Source of the DNA: Streptomyces sp. CHD11
GTDB lineage: Bacteria > Actinomycetota > Actinomycetes > Streptomycetales > Streptomycetaceae
Length of the DNA stretch: 64,000 nt
Assembly (NCBI RefSeq): GCF_018638295.1
Contig: NZ_JABTTS010000004.1
Coordinates: 62,001 to 126,000 of the forward strand
Direction of reading: 5' to 3'
Part shown: positions 17,531 to 26,318 of the stretch, in pieces
How positions within the stretch are numbered: the first letter of the stretch is position 1
Layout of the letters: every line of letters begins with the position of its first letter
The notes under the pieces: model-generated
Database searches by the model: none
The model's input: only the letters and a program-made list of their open reading frames with translations
What the model was told of the DNA's origin: nothing
Position numbers and translations under genes: made by a program

Positions 17531-18130
17531 TCATTCGGAGCTGGTCAGCGCAGCACGCAAAGCCTTGATCGCGTGATACGTGCGTGACTTGACCGTGCCG
17601 GAAGGTATGGCCAGTTCCCTCGATACCTCGAGCACGCTGAGATCGCGGAGGTACACATGCTGCAGTATCTCCCGATGGGGGCGCGACAGTTTTTCCAGAG
17701 CTCCCATGAGTTCGATACGGTCGATCACCAGATCCGCCTGGTCGACGGCTTGGAATGTCGCATCCTCGTCAGTGATCTGCACGGTGTGTGGTCTGACGCG
17801 GCGCGCGCGGTGTTCGTCGATCACGAGGTTGTGAGCCACGGTCTTGAGCCAGGAATACAGGCGGACGTCGGCATCGGGGCGCTTCTTCGCCTGCAGCCAG
17901 GCGCGGATCGCCGTCTCCTGCAGTATGTCCTCGGCTCCGTCCCAGTTGCCGTTGAGCATGCTCGCGGCGAACTTGCGGAGCATGACCCCGTAGCGCTCGT
18001 ACACGAGTGTGGCCACTTCCTCTGAAGTCGCGCTCCCCGCGATGTATGAGTAAGCGATGTCGCTGCCGGCAGTATCTGCTTCTGTCGCTGTCAACGTGAT
18101 TACCTCGTTAGGGATCCTGCGGAAGGGCAT
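17531..18130 (-). CDS. ECF-type RNA polymerase sigma factor
   Basis: The 199-residue protein has sigma region 2 (LVYERYGVMLRKFAASMLN, then DGAEDILQETAIRAWLQ) and sigma region 4 (LEKLSRPHREILQHVYLRD, then LAIPSGTVKSRTYHAIKAL). It lacks regions 1 and 3, as expected for group IV (ECF) factors. ATG 18130 is preferred because GAGGG lies 7 nt upstream; the frame could extend to 18202. No anti-sigma gene is next to it. Facing it is the secreted I36-type gene, a conceivable target but not shown to be one. Confidence 0.88.
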   Translation of the reverse strand: MPFRRIPNEVITLTATEADTAGSDIAYSYIAGSATSEEVATLVYERYGVMLRKFAASMLNGNWDGAEDILQETAIRAWLQAKKRPDADVRLYSWLKTVAHNLVIDEHRARRVRPHTVQITDEDATFQAVDQADLVIDRIELMGALEKLSRPHREILQHVYLRDLSVLEVSRELAIPSGTVKSRTYHAIKALRAALTSSE

Positions 18131-18805
18131 AGGGAACCCTCTTCCTGCTCGCTCACCGGACTGCGCGAGGAGGCTGCCGATGCGTAGCCTGAGCTCGTCC
18201 ATCCGGCAGGCTCAAAATCGACGATTGTGTCGGCGCTCGGAGAGGGAGGATTCGATTGCGCTTGCTGTACGGGCGAATTACTCCGGCATGCGATTGCGGC
18301 CGAGGGTATGCGCCTCGATGGTCAGATGAATTTTGATGCGTGCGCTTCGACGCTAGGCGAATCGGCTGCCGCTGGGGTCCGCAGTGGTTACGCACCTCGC
18401 TCGGTGCGGGTACCTACTTCAACGCGTTTTCTTGCGTCGGTGCCGGAAGCGGTCGACCGAGAGCGCCGGAAGGGCCGCGGTGACGGCCGCGGTGGCCTGC
18501 GACGAAGAGAAATGCGGGACAGCGGCCCGATGGGCGTTTCTCGACTGATTCGTTCCCGCGCTCTCCGTGAGAACGCCAATGCGGTGCGCCACACGGCGGC
18601 CGGAAGCGGCGGGCCGCGAACAACGGCGCCTCCGTGAAAACCCTGCTCGAACCGTTGCAGGTCATCGGCCACGCACAGCAGAGGGACTTCCTGGCGGAGC
18701 AGGAAGTTCCGTGGGTGCGGCGGGGCGTTCTTGGACGGGAGGCTGAGTGGACCCGTGGCGGGGCTTTCCCTTTCAGCGTCCCGGGGTACAAGCGGTGGGC
18801 TTGGC
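18131..18805. other. gene-poor right end of the island
   Basis: No gene was recognised in these 675 bp. Just before the tRNA-derived repeat, 18753-18766 matches 11 of 14 bases of the tRNA-Pro D-arm region (CGTGGCG, then GCTT). The right end may therefore be a whole decayed tRNA gene with an insertion rather than only its 3' half. Confidence 0.45.
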
Positions 18806-18849
18806 GGTCAAGGAGTCGCAGGTTCACCTCCTGTCGTCCCGGCTTGCGG
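18806..18849 (+). repeat. right direct repeat (putative attR), degenerate tRNA-Pro 3' half
   Basis: The 44 nt match 5417-5460 at 40 positions. All mismatches are single-base changes: one in the variable-arm region, two in the T loop and one at the discriminator. The flank after it also resembles the native tRNA flank more weakly. It carries no complete tRNA. It marks the likely right border of the island, and ordinary gene density resumes at 18999. Confidence 0.6.
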
Positions 18850-18998
18850 CAACAGCAGGTCGTCGGGCCGCATCGAAGAGTTCCGGTACGGCTTTTCACG
18901 CGTGTCCCCGTGCTCGATCCGGCCGTCCGGGCTCCCGGGCCCGTGATAGAAGCGGGCATGACCACCGTGCACCCGCCCTCCCCAGCCCCGGCCCGCCG

Positions 18999-19673
18999 AT
19001 GACCGCCGGCGTCGACACCCCGGACCGCCGGGGCCGCACCGGACTCGACCGGACCGGCCGTGACCTCACCGGCAACCCGCGTGTGCGGGTCCGGGACGTG
19101 ACACTGCTGTCCAGCCACTGGTACGTCGAGCGCACCACGACCTTCGACCTCCAGCACGCCGACGGCACCTGGAGCACCCAGGAGCGCGAGACACACGATC
19201 GCGGCAACGGCGCCACCGTGCTCCTGCACGACACCGCACGCGGAACCGTCCTCCTCACCCGGCAGTTCCGCTTTCCCGCCTACGTCAACGGCCACCCCGA
19301 CGGCCTGCTGATCGAAACACCGGGCGGCCTGCTGGACGACGAGGACGAGCACCCGGAGGCCGCCGTACGCCGCGAGGTGGTGGAGGAGACCGGCCACACC
19401 ATCGGCCCCGTCCAGCATGTGTTCGACGTCTACATGAGCCCCGGCTCGGTCACCGAACGCGTCAGCTTCTACGCCGCCGCCTACGGCCCCTCGACCCGCA
19501 CCCACGAGGGCGGCGGCCTCGACGAGGAGGGCGAGCACATCGAGATCCTCGAACTGCCCTTCCCCGAGGCCCTGCGCATGATCCGCACGGGCGGGATCAA
19601 CGACGCGAAGACCATCATGCTCCTCCAGTGGGCCGCCCTGGAGGGCCCCTTCGCCGGCGTCAGCGCAGGGTGA
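18999..19673 (+). CDS. NUDIX hydrolase
   Basis: The 224-residue protein has the NUDIX box at about 115-137: GLLDDEDEHPEAAVRREVVE followed by ETG, matching Gx5Ex7REUxEExGU. The surrounding fold (VLLTRQFRFPAYVNGHPDG and IETPGG before the box) resembles nucleoside-diphosphate-sugar pyrophosphatases such as NudK or ADP-ribose pyrophosphatase. The true substrate is not determined. A 14-codon frame (18958-19002, MTTVHPPSPAPARR) ends over the start in an ATGA overlap and could couple translation. The 3' end overlaps the convergent phosphatase gene by 14 bp. Confidence 0.9.
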   Translation: MTAGVDTPDRRGRTGLDRTGRDLTGNPRVRVRDVTLLSSHWYVERTTTFDLQHADGTWSTQERETHDRGNGATVLLHDTARGTVLLTRQFRFPAYVNGHPDGLLIETPGGLLDDEDEHPEAAVRREVVEETGHTIGPVQHVFDVYMSPGSVTERVSFYAAAYGPSTRTHEGGGLDEEGEHIEILELPFPEALRMIRTGGINDAKTIMLLQWAALEGPFAGVSAG

Positions 19674-20649
19674 TCCGGGCCGCCACCGGCAGATGGTCGC
19701 TGCCGGTGGCGGGCAGGGTACGGATGTGGTCGACGCGTGCCGAGCGGGCCATCACCTGGTCGATCCGGGCCAGCGGCAGGGCGGCGGGGAAACTGAGGGC
19801 GAATCCCCGGTGCGCCACGTCCAGCCGCGAGGTCAGCGGGTCCAGCCCGCGGTCCTCGACCGTGCCGTTGAGGTCACCCAGCAGGACCACCGTGTCCTGC
19901 CGCTCGGCGGCCAGGGCCCGGCCCAGCAGGCCCGCGCTCTCGTCGCGCCGGGAGGACGCCAGGCCGCTCGCCCCCAACCGGACCGAGGGCAGGTGGGCGA
20001 CGTACGCCGCGATCTCGCCGTACGGTGTGTGCACCACGGTCCGCAGCCCGCGGCTCCAGGGCTCGGTGATCTCCCGGGGTCTGATGTCCAGCGTCCGGGC
20101 GCCGCTGAGCGGATGCTTCGACCACAGCCCGACGGTGCCACGGACCGCGTGGTACGGATAGTCCGCGGCGAGCGTCCTGCCGTAGACCGGCAGCGCCGCA
20201 GGGACCAGCTCCTGCAGCGCGATGAGATCGGGTCCCGCACCGGCCAGGGCCCGGGCCGTGCCCGCCGGGTCGGGGTTCTCGTCGCTGACGTTGTGCTGCA
20301 CCACGACCAGGTCGCGCGGCCCGGACTCCGCCCCGGGCAGCAGCAGCCCCCCGAAGAGGTGCGTCCACGCCGCCGCGGGCAGCAGCAGTGCCAGCAGCGC
20401 GAGGGCCGAACGCCGCAGCAGGGCCAGGCCGAACAGCGGGACGGTCACCAGGCCCAGCCAGGGCAGGAACACCTCGAGCAGACTGCCCAGCCGTCCCGGC
20501 GTGTTGGGCACGAGTCCGTGGCCCACCAGCAGCCCGGCCGTCAGCGCCGCGAGCAGGGCGGGCACCCGCCCCCGCCGCGTCTCCGCCCGAAGGTCCCACG
20601 GCACCGCCGTCCTCCCCGCCACCGTCACACCGCCGCCCTCCCGCTCCAC
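19660..20649 (-). CDS. membrane-anchored endonuclease/exonuclease/phosphatase family protein
   Basis: The 329-residue protein has three hydrophobic segments in about residues 28-105. An EEP (exonuclease III / DNase I / phosphatase) domain follows, facing the outside. Catalytic motifs are visible: VVQHNVSDENPD, LIALQELVP with the metal-binding Glu, VVLLGDLNGTVEDRG with the D-x-N pair, and the final GSDHLPVAARI with the D-H pair. Substrates of this actinobacterial group are unknown; nucleic acid, phospholipid and inositol phosphate are all possible. Confidence 0.87.
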   Translation of the reverse strand: MEREGGGVTVAGRTAVPWDLRAETRRGRVPALLAALTAGLLVGHGLVPNTPGRLGSLLEVFLPWLGLVTVPLFGLALLRRSALALLALLLPAAAWTHLFGGLLLPGAESGPRDLVVVQHNVSDENPDPAGTARALAGAGPDLIALQELVPAALPVYGRTLAADYPYHAVRGTVGLWSKHPLSGARTLDIRPREITEPWSRGLRTVVHTPYGEIAAYVAHLPSVRLGASGLASSRRDESAGLLGRALAAERQDTVVLLGDLNGTVEDRGLDPLTSRLDVAHRGFALSFPAALPLARIDQVMARSARVDHIRTLPATGSDHLPVAARITLR

Positions 20650-20813
20650 CCGGGCACCTCCGCCCGGCTCCTCCTTCAGGACGACCCGCCGGGTGGAACG
20701 GGTTCCACCGACACCGGAGAGACGGTGCCACGCCCTTGACCTGGAGTGCTCTCCAAGAGGAAGACTCCCGTCCCGTGCCCCGACAACGGGGCCTGAACCG
20801 GGAGGAATCCGTC

Positions 20814-21794
20814 TTGAGGTACCGCACCATCGGCACCGGCCCGCACAGCCGTCGGGTGAGCGTCATCGCGCTCGGCGCGATGCTGTTCGGGTCGGTGACC
20901 GACGAGAAGACCGCCTTCACGCTGCTCGACCGCTATGTGGAAGCCGGCGGCAACTTCATCGACACGTCCGACAACTACGCCTTCTGGACCGACGACGGCC
21001 AGGGCGGACAGAGCGAGGAACTGCTCGGCCGCTGGCGGCGCAGCCGCGGCGTCGGCGACGAGCTGGTGTTCGCGACCAAGCTCGGCGCCCGACCCCTCGC
21101 CCCCGGCACGAGCTACACGGACAACCCCGAGGGCCTGTCCGCGAAGGTGATCCGGGAATCGTCGGAGCGCAGCCGTGAACGGCTCGGACTGGAGCGGCTG
21201 GACCTGCTGTACGCCCACATCGACGACCCCACCGTCCCGCAGCGGGAGACCGTCGAGGCCTTCGCGGGCCTGGTCGCCGAGGGCGCCGCGGGACTGCTCG
21301 GCGTGAGCAACCAGGCGGTGTGGCGCGTGGAGCGGGCCCGCGGGCTCGCGGCGGCGGCCGGACTGCCCGGCTACGAGGTCCTGCAGTACCAGCACAGCTA
21401 CCTGCGCCCTCGCTTCGACGTCCCCGGGGACCTCTTCCCCGACGGCAGCCTCGGCCACGCCGGAGCGGAACTCACCACCTACCTCCGGACCGAGCCCCGG
21501 CTCACCCTGGTCGCCTACTCGCCGCTGCTCGGGGGCGCCTACGCCCACCCGGAACGGCTGCCCCACGACTACGACCACCCGGGCACGCCCGCCCGCCTCG
21601 CGGTACTGCGCGACGTCGCCCGGGAGACCGGGGCTACGCCCGGCCAGGTGGCGCTGGCCTGGCAGCTCGGTCACGAACTGCCCGTCGTTCCGCTCGCCGG
21701 GGTGTCCTCACCGGCCCAGCTGGAGGAGAACCTGGCGGCGGTGGACCTGGAACTGTCGCCGGAGCAGCGGGCCCGGATGAACGCGGCGTACTGA
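20814..21794 (+). CDS. aldo/keto reductase
   Basis: The 326-residue protein is an NADPH-dependent (beta/alpha)8 oxidoreductase. Motifs in order: VSVIALGAMLFGS, FIDTSDNYAFW with the catalytic Asp and Tyr, LDLLYAHIDDP where the usual His is present, LLGVSNQAVW, and the cofactor-binding end GHELPVVPLAGVSSPAQLEE. The start is TTG 20814, chosen for the strong GGAGG site 8 nt upstream. It points towards the inositol region but is separated from it by a convergent regulator, so a role there is only possible. Confidence 0.92.
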   Translation: MRYRTIGTGPHSRRVSVIALGAMLFGSVTDEKTAFTLLDRYVEAGGNFIDTSDNYAFWTDDGQGGQSEELLGRWRRSRGVGDELVFATKLGARPLAPGTSYTDNPEGLSAKVIRESSERSRERLGLERLDLLYAHIDDPTVPQRETVEAFAGLVAEGAAGLLGVSNQAVWRVERARGLAAAAGLPGYEVLQYQHSYLRPRFDVPGDLFPDGSLGHAGAELTTYLRTEPRLTLVAYSPLLGGAYAHPERLPHDYDHPGTPARLAVLRDVARETGATPGQVALAWQLGHELPVVPLAGVSSPAQLEENLAAVDLELSPEQRARMNAAY

Positions 21795-21809
21795 CCCCCG
21801 GCCCGCGCC

Positions 21810-22595
21810 TCACGGCCGGACCAGCAGCTGGAAGTCGAACGAGTACCGGGACGCACGGTAGATGTGGGTGCCGTACTCCACCGGACGTCCGGTGTCGTCG
21901 TACGCCGTGCGCTGCATGGTGAGCAGGGCGGCGCCCTCCTTCTCGTCGAGCCGGGCGGCCTCCTGGGCGGTGGCCGAGCGGGCGCCGACGGTCTGGCGGG
22001 CGCTGTGCAGGGTGATGCCGGCCGTGCGCAGCATCCGGTACAGGCCGGTCGCCTCCAGCCGGGCGCTGTCCAGGTCGAGCAGGCCCGGGGGGAGGTAGTT
22101 GCAGAGCAGGGCGACCGGCTGGCCGTGGGTGCGGCGCAGGCGTTCCAGCAGGACCGCCTCGCCGCCGTCGGCCAGCCCCAGGGCGGCCGCCACGCCCGCG
22201 GGCGCCGGTACCGTCTCGTTGCGGACCACCAGCGTGGTCGGGCCCTGGCCGGCCGCCTCCAGGTCGTCGTAGAGGCTGCTCAGTTCCAGGGGCCGGCGGA
22301 CGTGGCTGTGCACCACCTGCGTCCCCACCCCGCGCCGCCGGACGAGCAGTCCCTTGTCGACGAGGGACTGGATGGCCTGACGGACGGTGGGCCGGGACAG
22401 GCCCAGCCGTACCGACAGATCCACCTCGTTGCCCAGCAGGTCGCCCGGGGCGAGGACGCCGTGCTCGATCGCCGCCTCCAGCTGTTGCGCCAACTGGTGG
22501 TACAGCGGTACCGGACTGCCCCGGTCCAGGGCGAAGTCCAGGGTGCTCAGCGCGGGTCCGGCCGCGGCACGTGTGCGGTCGCCGGTCTTCGCCAT
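21810..22595 (-). CDS. GntR-family (HutC/UTRA) transcriptional regulator of the inositol operon
   Basis: The 261-residue protein has an N-terminal winged helix: PLYHQLAQQLEAAIEHGVLA, then LSVRLGLSRPTVRQAIQSLV, at about 28-92. A UTRA effector domain fills residues 110-255. It is the last gene of the leftward iolC-iolD operon, 43 bp after iolD. GntR-type regulators commonly repress iol operons in actinobacteria until an inositol catabolite binds. It is the best candidate to bind the 13-nt motif shared by the divergent promoters at 27433 and 36752. This is inference. Confidence 0.9.
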   Translation of the reverse strand: MAKTGDRTRAAAGPALSTLDFALDRGSPVPLYHQLAQQLEAAIEHGVLAPGDLLGNEVDLSVRLGLSRPTVRQAIQSLVDKGLLVRRRGVGTQVVHSHVRRPLELSSLYDDLEAAGQGPTTLVVRNETVPAPAGVAAALGLADGGEAVLLERLRRTHGQPVALLCNYLPPGLLDLDSARLEATGLYRMLRTAGITLHSARQTVGARSATAQEAARLDEKEGAALLTMQRTAYDDTGRPVEYGTHIYRASRYSFDFQLLVRP

Positions 22596-22638
22596 GGGGA
22601 TCTGTCTCCCTCGTAGGAGCGCGGACGGTGCGGGCGGG

Positions 22639-24510
22639 TCAGAGGTGGCGGCGGCGGCCGGCCACCTGGGTGTCGTACCGCTCACGGGCCAGGGCCGCGG
22701 GCTCGCGGGACGCCACCTCGGCCACCGGCACGTCCCACCAGGCCTGAGCCGGGGGAGCGGTCGGCGCCGGGTCGGTCTCGACGTACACACAGACGGGCCG
22801 GTCACAGGCGCGTGCCTCGGCCAGCGCGGCCCGCAGTTCGCCCACCGTTCTGGCCCGCAGGACGCGCATGCCGAGGCTGGCCGCGTTCGCGGCGAGGTCG
22901 ACGGGCAGCGGCGCGCCGGTGAAGGTCCCGTCGGCGGCCCGGTGACGGTAGGCGGTGCCGAAACGCTCGGCGCCCACCGACTCCGACAGGCCGCCGATCG
23001 AGGCGTACCCGTGGTTCTGGATCAGGACCAGCTTGACCGGGAGGTTCTCCTGGACGGCCGTGACGATCTCGGTCGGCATCAGCAGATAGGTGCCGTCCCC
23101 GACCAGTGCCCAGACCGGGGTGCCGGGAGCCGCCTGCTGGACACCCAGCGAGGCCGGGATCTCGTAGCCCATGCAGGAGTAGCCGTACTCCAGGTGGTAC
23201 TGGCGGGGGCTGCGCGCGCGCCACAGCTTGTGCAGGTCGCCGGGGAGCGAACCGGCCGCGTTGATCACCACGTCCTCGTCGCCGACGACCGCGTCGAGCG
23301 CGCCGACCACCTGTGTCTGCGCCGGTACGGCGCTGTCGTCGTCAGCCCGGTAGGCGCTCTCCACGACCCGCTCCCAGCGCTCCTTGCCGGCCCGGTACTC
23401 CGCCTCGTACGCCTCCTCCACGCGGTGTCCGGCCAGCCCTTCGGTGAGCTGCCGCAGACCGGTCCGCGCGTCGCAGACCAGCGTGCGTGCCGCCAGCTTG
23501 TGCGCGTCGAAGCCGGTGATGTTGAGGTTGAGGAAGCGGACGTCCGGGTGCTGGAAGAGGGTGCCGGAGGCGGTGGTGAAGTCGGTGTAGCGGGTGCCCA
23601 CGCCGATCACCAGGTCGGCGGTGCGGGCGAGGTCGTCGCTGACCGCCGTCCCGGTGTGGCCGATGCCGCCGAGGTCGGCGGGGTGGTCGTGGCGCAGGGA
23701 GCCCTTGCCGGCCTGGGTGGAGGCGACCGGGATGCCGGTGGCGTCCGCCAGTGCCCGCAGCGACTCCTCGGCCTCGCTGTGGTGGATTCCGCCGCCCGCG
23801 ACGATCAGCGGCCGCCGTGCCGCCCGTACGGCCGCCACGGCCGCCGACAGCTCCACCGGGTCCGGGGCGGGACGCCGTACGGACCAGACGCGCATCGCGA
23901 AGAACTCCTCCGGCCAGTCGTACGCCTCCGCCTGCACGTCCTGCGGCAGGGCCAGGGTGACCGCGCCGGTCTCGGCCGGGTCGGCGAGCACCCGCATCGC
24001 GTTCAGGGCGGACGGGATCAGCGCCTCGGGGCGGGTGACGCGGTCGAAGTACCGCGACACCGGCCGCAGTGTGTCGTTGACCGACACATCGGCCTCCACC
24101 GGGTGTTCGAGCTGCTGGAGCAGCGGATCCGCGGCGCGCGAGGCGAAGTAGTCGCCGGGCAGCAGGAGTACGGGCAGCCGGTTGATGGTGGCGAGGGCGG
24201 CGCCGGTGACCAGGTTGGTCGCGCCGGGGCCGATGGACGTCGTCACCGCCTGCGCGGAGAGCCGGTTCAGGTGACGGGCGTAGCCGACCGCCGCGTGCAC
24301 CATCGACTGCTCGTTGCGGCCCTGGTGGTACGGCATCACGTCCGCGTGCTCGACGAGCGCCTGTCCGATCCCGGCCACGTTGCCGTGACCGAAGATGCCC
24401 CAGGTGCCCGCGATCAGCCGGCGGCGCACGCCGTCGCGCTCGGTGTACTGGACGGACAGGAACCGCACCAGGGCCTGGGCGGTCGTCAGCCGGCGGGTGG
24501 TGGCGCTCAT
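22639..24510 (-). CDS. iolD: 3D-(3,5/4)-trihydroxycyclohexane-1,2-dione acylhydrolase
   Basis: IolD is a thiamine-diphosphate enzyme that opens the ring of the diketone intermediate of myo-inositol breakdown to give 5-deoxy-glucuronate. The 623-residue protein has the acetolactate-synthase-like layout. The pyrimidine-binding domain (GTWGIFGHGNVAGIGQAL, HQGRNEQSMVHAAVGYAR) comes first, then a central domain. The diphosphate-binding domain has VWALVGDGTYLLMPTEIVTA and VLIQNHGYASIGGLS. The ATG at 24508-24510 overlaps the stop of iolB (ATGA), so the two are translationally coupled. Confidence 0.96.
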   Translation of the reverse strand: MSATTRRLTTAQALVRFLSVQYTERDGVRRRLIAGTWGIFGHGNVAGIGQALVEHADVMPYHQGRNEQSMVHAAVGYARHLNRLSAQAVTTSIGPGATNLVTGAALATINRLPVLLLPGDYFASRAADPLLQQLEHPVEADVSVNDTLRPVSRYFDRVTRPEALIPSALNAMRVLADPAETGAVTLALPQDVQAEAYDWPEEFFAMRVWSVRRPAPDPVELSAAVAAVRAARRPLIVAGGGIHHSEAEESLRALADATGIPVASTQAGKGSLRHDHPADLGGIGHTGTAVSDDLARTADLVIGVGTRYTDFTTASGTLFQHPDVRFLNLNITGFDAHKLAARTLVCDARTGLRQLTEGLAGHRVEEAYEAEYRAGKERWERVVESAYRADDDSAVPAQTQVVGALDAVVGDEDVVINAAGSLPGDLHKLWRARSPRQYHLEYGYSCMGYEIPASLGVQQAAPGTPVWALVGDGTYLLMPTEIVTAVQENLPVKLVLIQNHGYASIGGLSESVGAERFGTAYRHRAADGTFTGAPLPVDLAANAASLGMRVLRARTVGELRAALAEARACDRPVCVYVETDPAPTAPPAQAWWDVPVAEVASREPAALARERYDTQVAGRRRHL

Positions 24511-25400
24511 GCGGACCTCTCCGGTGCGGTGTAGAGGGGAAGCCGGGGGTCGACGTCCTGGTCCTGCCAGGTGTCGCGGATCCAGGCGTGGTCGGGGTGG
24601 TCGCAGATCAGCCAGGCACGTTCGTCCCCGGGGCCCGCCATGACGTTGAGGTAGTACATGTGGTGGCCGGGCACGGCCATGGACGGGCCGTGCCAGCCGT
24701 CCGGGATGAGGACGACGTCGCCGCCCCGCACCTCCGCCAGCACATCCGTGTCCCGGCCGGGACCGGACGGGGAGACCCGCTGGTAGCCGAGGCCGGGGGT
24801 GGCACCGTGGGCGGCGAACTCGAAGTAGTAGATCTCCTCCAGCACGGACTCCTCGCCCGGCCGGTGCTCGTCGTGCTTGTGCGGCGGGAAGGACGACCAG
24901 TTGCCGCCGGGGGTCAGCACCTCCACGGCGATGAGCCGGTCGCACTCGAAGGTGCCTGCCGCGCCGAAGTTGTTGACCTGTCGCGAACAGTTCCCGGTGC
25001 CGCGCAGTTCGACGGGCACCTCGGAGGCGGGCCCGTAACGGGCGGGCAGCCGGCGGGTGCACCGGGCGCCGGTGAGCGCGAACCGGCCGCCGCCGGCCGA
25101 GGACAGGCTCGCGTGCGCGTCGCGCGGTACGTAGGCGAAGTCGGTCACGCCGTCGAACACGCTCGTGCGGCCGGTGAGTTCGAAGGTGTCGTGGCCGAAG
25201 TCGTCGGCCACGGCGACCGTGCAGCCGCCGCTGAGCGGCAGCACGATCCACTCGCTGTCACCGGCGTCGAAGGTGTGCGCGCCGCCCGGCGGCAGCTCCA
25301 GGACGCGCAGACTCGAGTAGCCCCAGCCGGCGGACCGCGGGGTCACGTCGACGGCGTAGGGGCCGGCGGGGGCCTGGCCCGCGGGAAGGTGGTACGTCAT
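24507..25400 (-). CDS. iolB: 5-deoxy-glucuronate isomerase
   Basis: IolB converts 5-deoxy-glucuronate to 5-dehydro-2-deoxygluconate (DKG), the substrate of IolC. The 297-residue bicupin protein shows SSFPPHKHDEHRPGEESVLE and then EIYYFEF, which carries the metal-binding His and Glu residues. GGDVVLIPDGWHGPSMAVPG and HHMYYLNVMAG follow in the second cupin. It lies between the aldolase-like gene (29 bp gap) and iolD (4-bp overlap) in one operon. Confidence 0.96.
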   Translation of the reverse strand: MTYHLPAGQAPAGPYAVDVTPRSAGWGYSSLRVLELPPGGAHTFDAGDSEWIVLPLSGGCTVAVADDFGHDTFELTGRTSVFDGVTDFAYVPRDAHASLSSAGGGRFALTGARCTRRLPARYGPASEVPVELRGTGNCSRQVNNFGAAGTFECDRLIAVEVLTPGGNWSSFPPHKHDEHRPGEESVLEEIYYFEFAAHGATPGLGYQRVSPSGPGRDTDVLAEVRGGDVVLIPDGWHGPSMAVPGHHMYYLNVMAGPGDERAWLICDHPDHAWIRDTWQDQDVDPRLPLYTAPERSA

Positions 25401-25429
25401 ACGGTGCCTCTCGTCTTCGCGCGGGCTTG

Positions 25430-26305
25430 TCACAAGAGTCCGGCGGCCGTGTCGACCGCCTTCTCCACACTGCCCTCGGCCGGATAGAGCAGAGAGCGGC
25501 CGACGACCATCCCCTGCACGGTGGGCAGCCGCAGCGCCCTGCCCCACCGCTCGTACGCCGCCTCCTGGTCGCTGACCTCGCCGCCGAGCAGCACCACGGG
25601 CAGCGTCGAGGCCCGCAGCACCTCCTCCATGTCGTGCACGTCGTCGGTGACCGGGAGTTTCAGCCAGGTGTAGGCGGAGGTGCCGCCCAGTCCGGAGGCG
25701 ATGGCGATGGACCGCGTGACGGCCTCGGCGGACAGGTCGTTGCGCACCCGGCCGTCCACCCGGCGGGAGATGAAGGGCTCCACGAACACCGGCAGCCGGT
25801 GTTCCGCCATGGCGTCGACGGCGCGGGCGGAGGACTCCAGGGTGGTGAGCGACCCGGGGTCGTCGTAGTCGATCCGGACCAGCAGCTTGCCGGCGTCGAA
25901 GCCCAGCCGGGCGATGTCCTGCGCGCGGTGGCCGGTGAAGCGGTCGTCCATCTCGAAGGACGCGCCCGCCAGCCCGCCGCGGTTCATCGACCCCATGACG
26001 ACCTTGTTCTCCAGCGCCCCGAGCAGCAGCAGGTCCTCCAGGATGTCGGCGGTGGCCAGCACCCCGTCCACGCCCGGCCGGGACAGCGCTGTGCAGAGAC
26101 GTTCCAGCAGATCGGCGCGGTCCGCCATGGCCAGCCGCCGGCCGCCGATGCCGAGCGCACCCCGGGCGGGGTGGTCGGCGGCCACGATCAGGAGCCGGCC
26201 GCTGTCGCCGATCAGCGGGCGGCGGGCCCGGCGGGCGGCCGCCTCGGCGACGGCCTCCGGGTTCCGGGCACGGACCGTGGTGAGGTCGGGGATGCTGCGA
26301 TTCAA
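25430..26305 (-). CDS. Cgl0159-family (beta/alpha)8 protein, probable DKG-phosphate aldolase
   Basis: The 291-residue protein belongs to the Cgl0159-like group of class I aldolase-fold proteins, often labelled deoxyribose-phosphate aldolase. Features: LLIVAADHPARGALG near residue 40, GVLATADILEDLLLLG, KLLVRIDYDD, and SGLGGTSAYTWLKLPVTDD with the lysine expected to form the Schiff base. It lies between iolC and iolB, where other cyclitol operons carry the aldolase that splits DKG-phosphate, so that role is likely. The start is TTG 26305, seven nt after GGAG. Confidence 0.82.
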   Translation of the reverse strand: MNRSIPDLTTVRARNPEAVAEAAARRARRPLIGDSGRLLIVAADHPARGALGIGGRRLAMADRADLLERLCTALSRPGVDGVLATADILEDLLLLGALENKVVMGSMNRGGLAGASFEMDDRFTGHRAQDIARLGFDAGKLLVRIDYDDPGSLTTLESSARAVDAMAEHRLPVFVEPFISRRVDGRVRNDLSAEAVTRSIAIASGLGGTSAYTWLKLPVTDDVHDMEEVLRASTLPVVLLGGEVSDQEAAYERWGRALRLPTVQGMVVGRSLLYPAEGSVEKAVDTAAGLL

Positions 26306-26318
26306 GGAAGGGCTCCGT

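Noticed and set aside
18753..18849. Complete second or third functional tRNA-Pro at the island's right end
   Set aside because: The 5' half and acceptor pairing are broken and the T loop is altered, so at most it is a tRNA remnant.
22387..24534. 715-residue open frame on the plus strand opposite iolD
   Set aside because: It is antisense to an unmistakable iolD with conserved thiamine-diphosphate motifs; no domain is recognisable in the frame.
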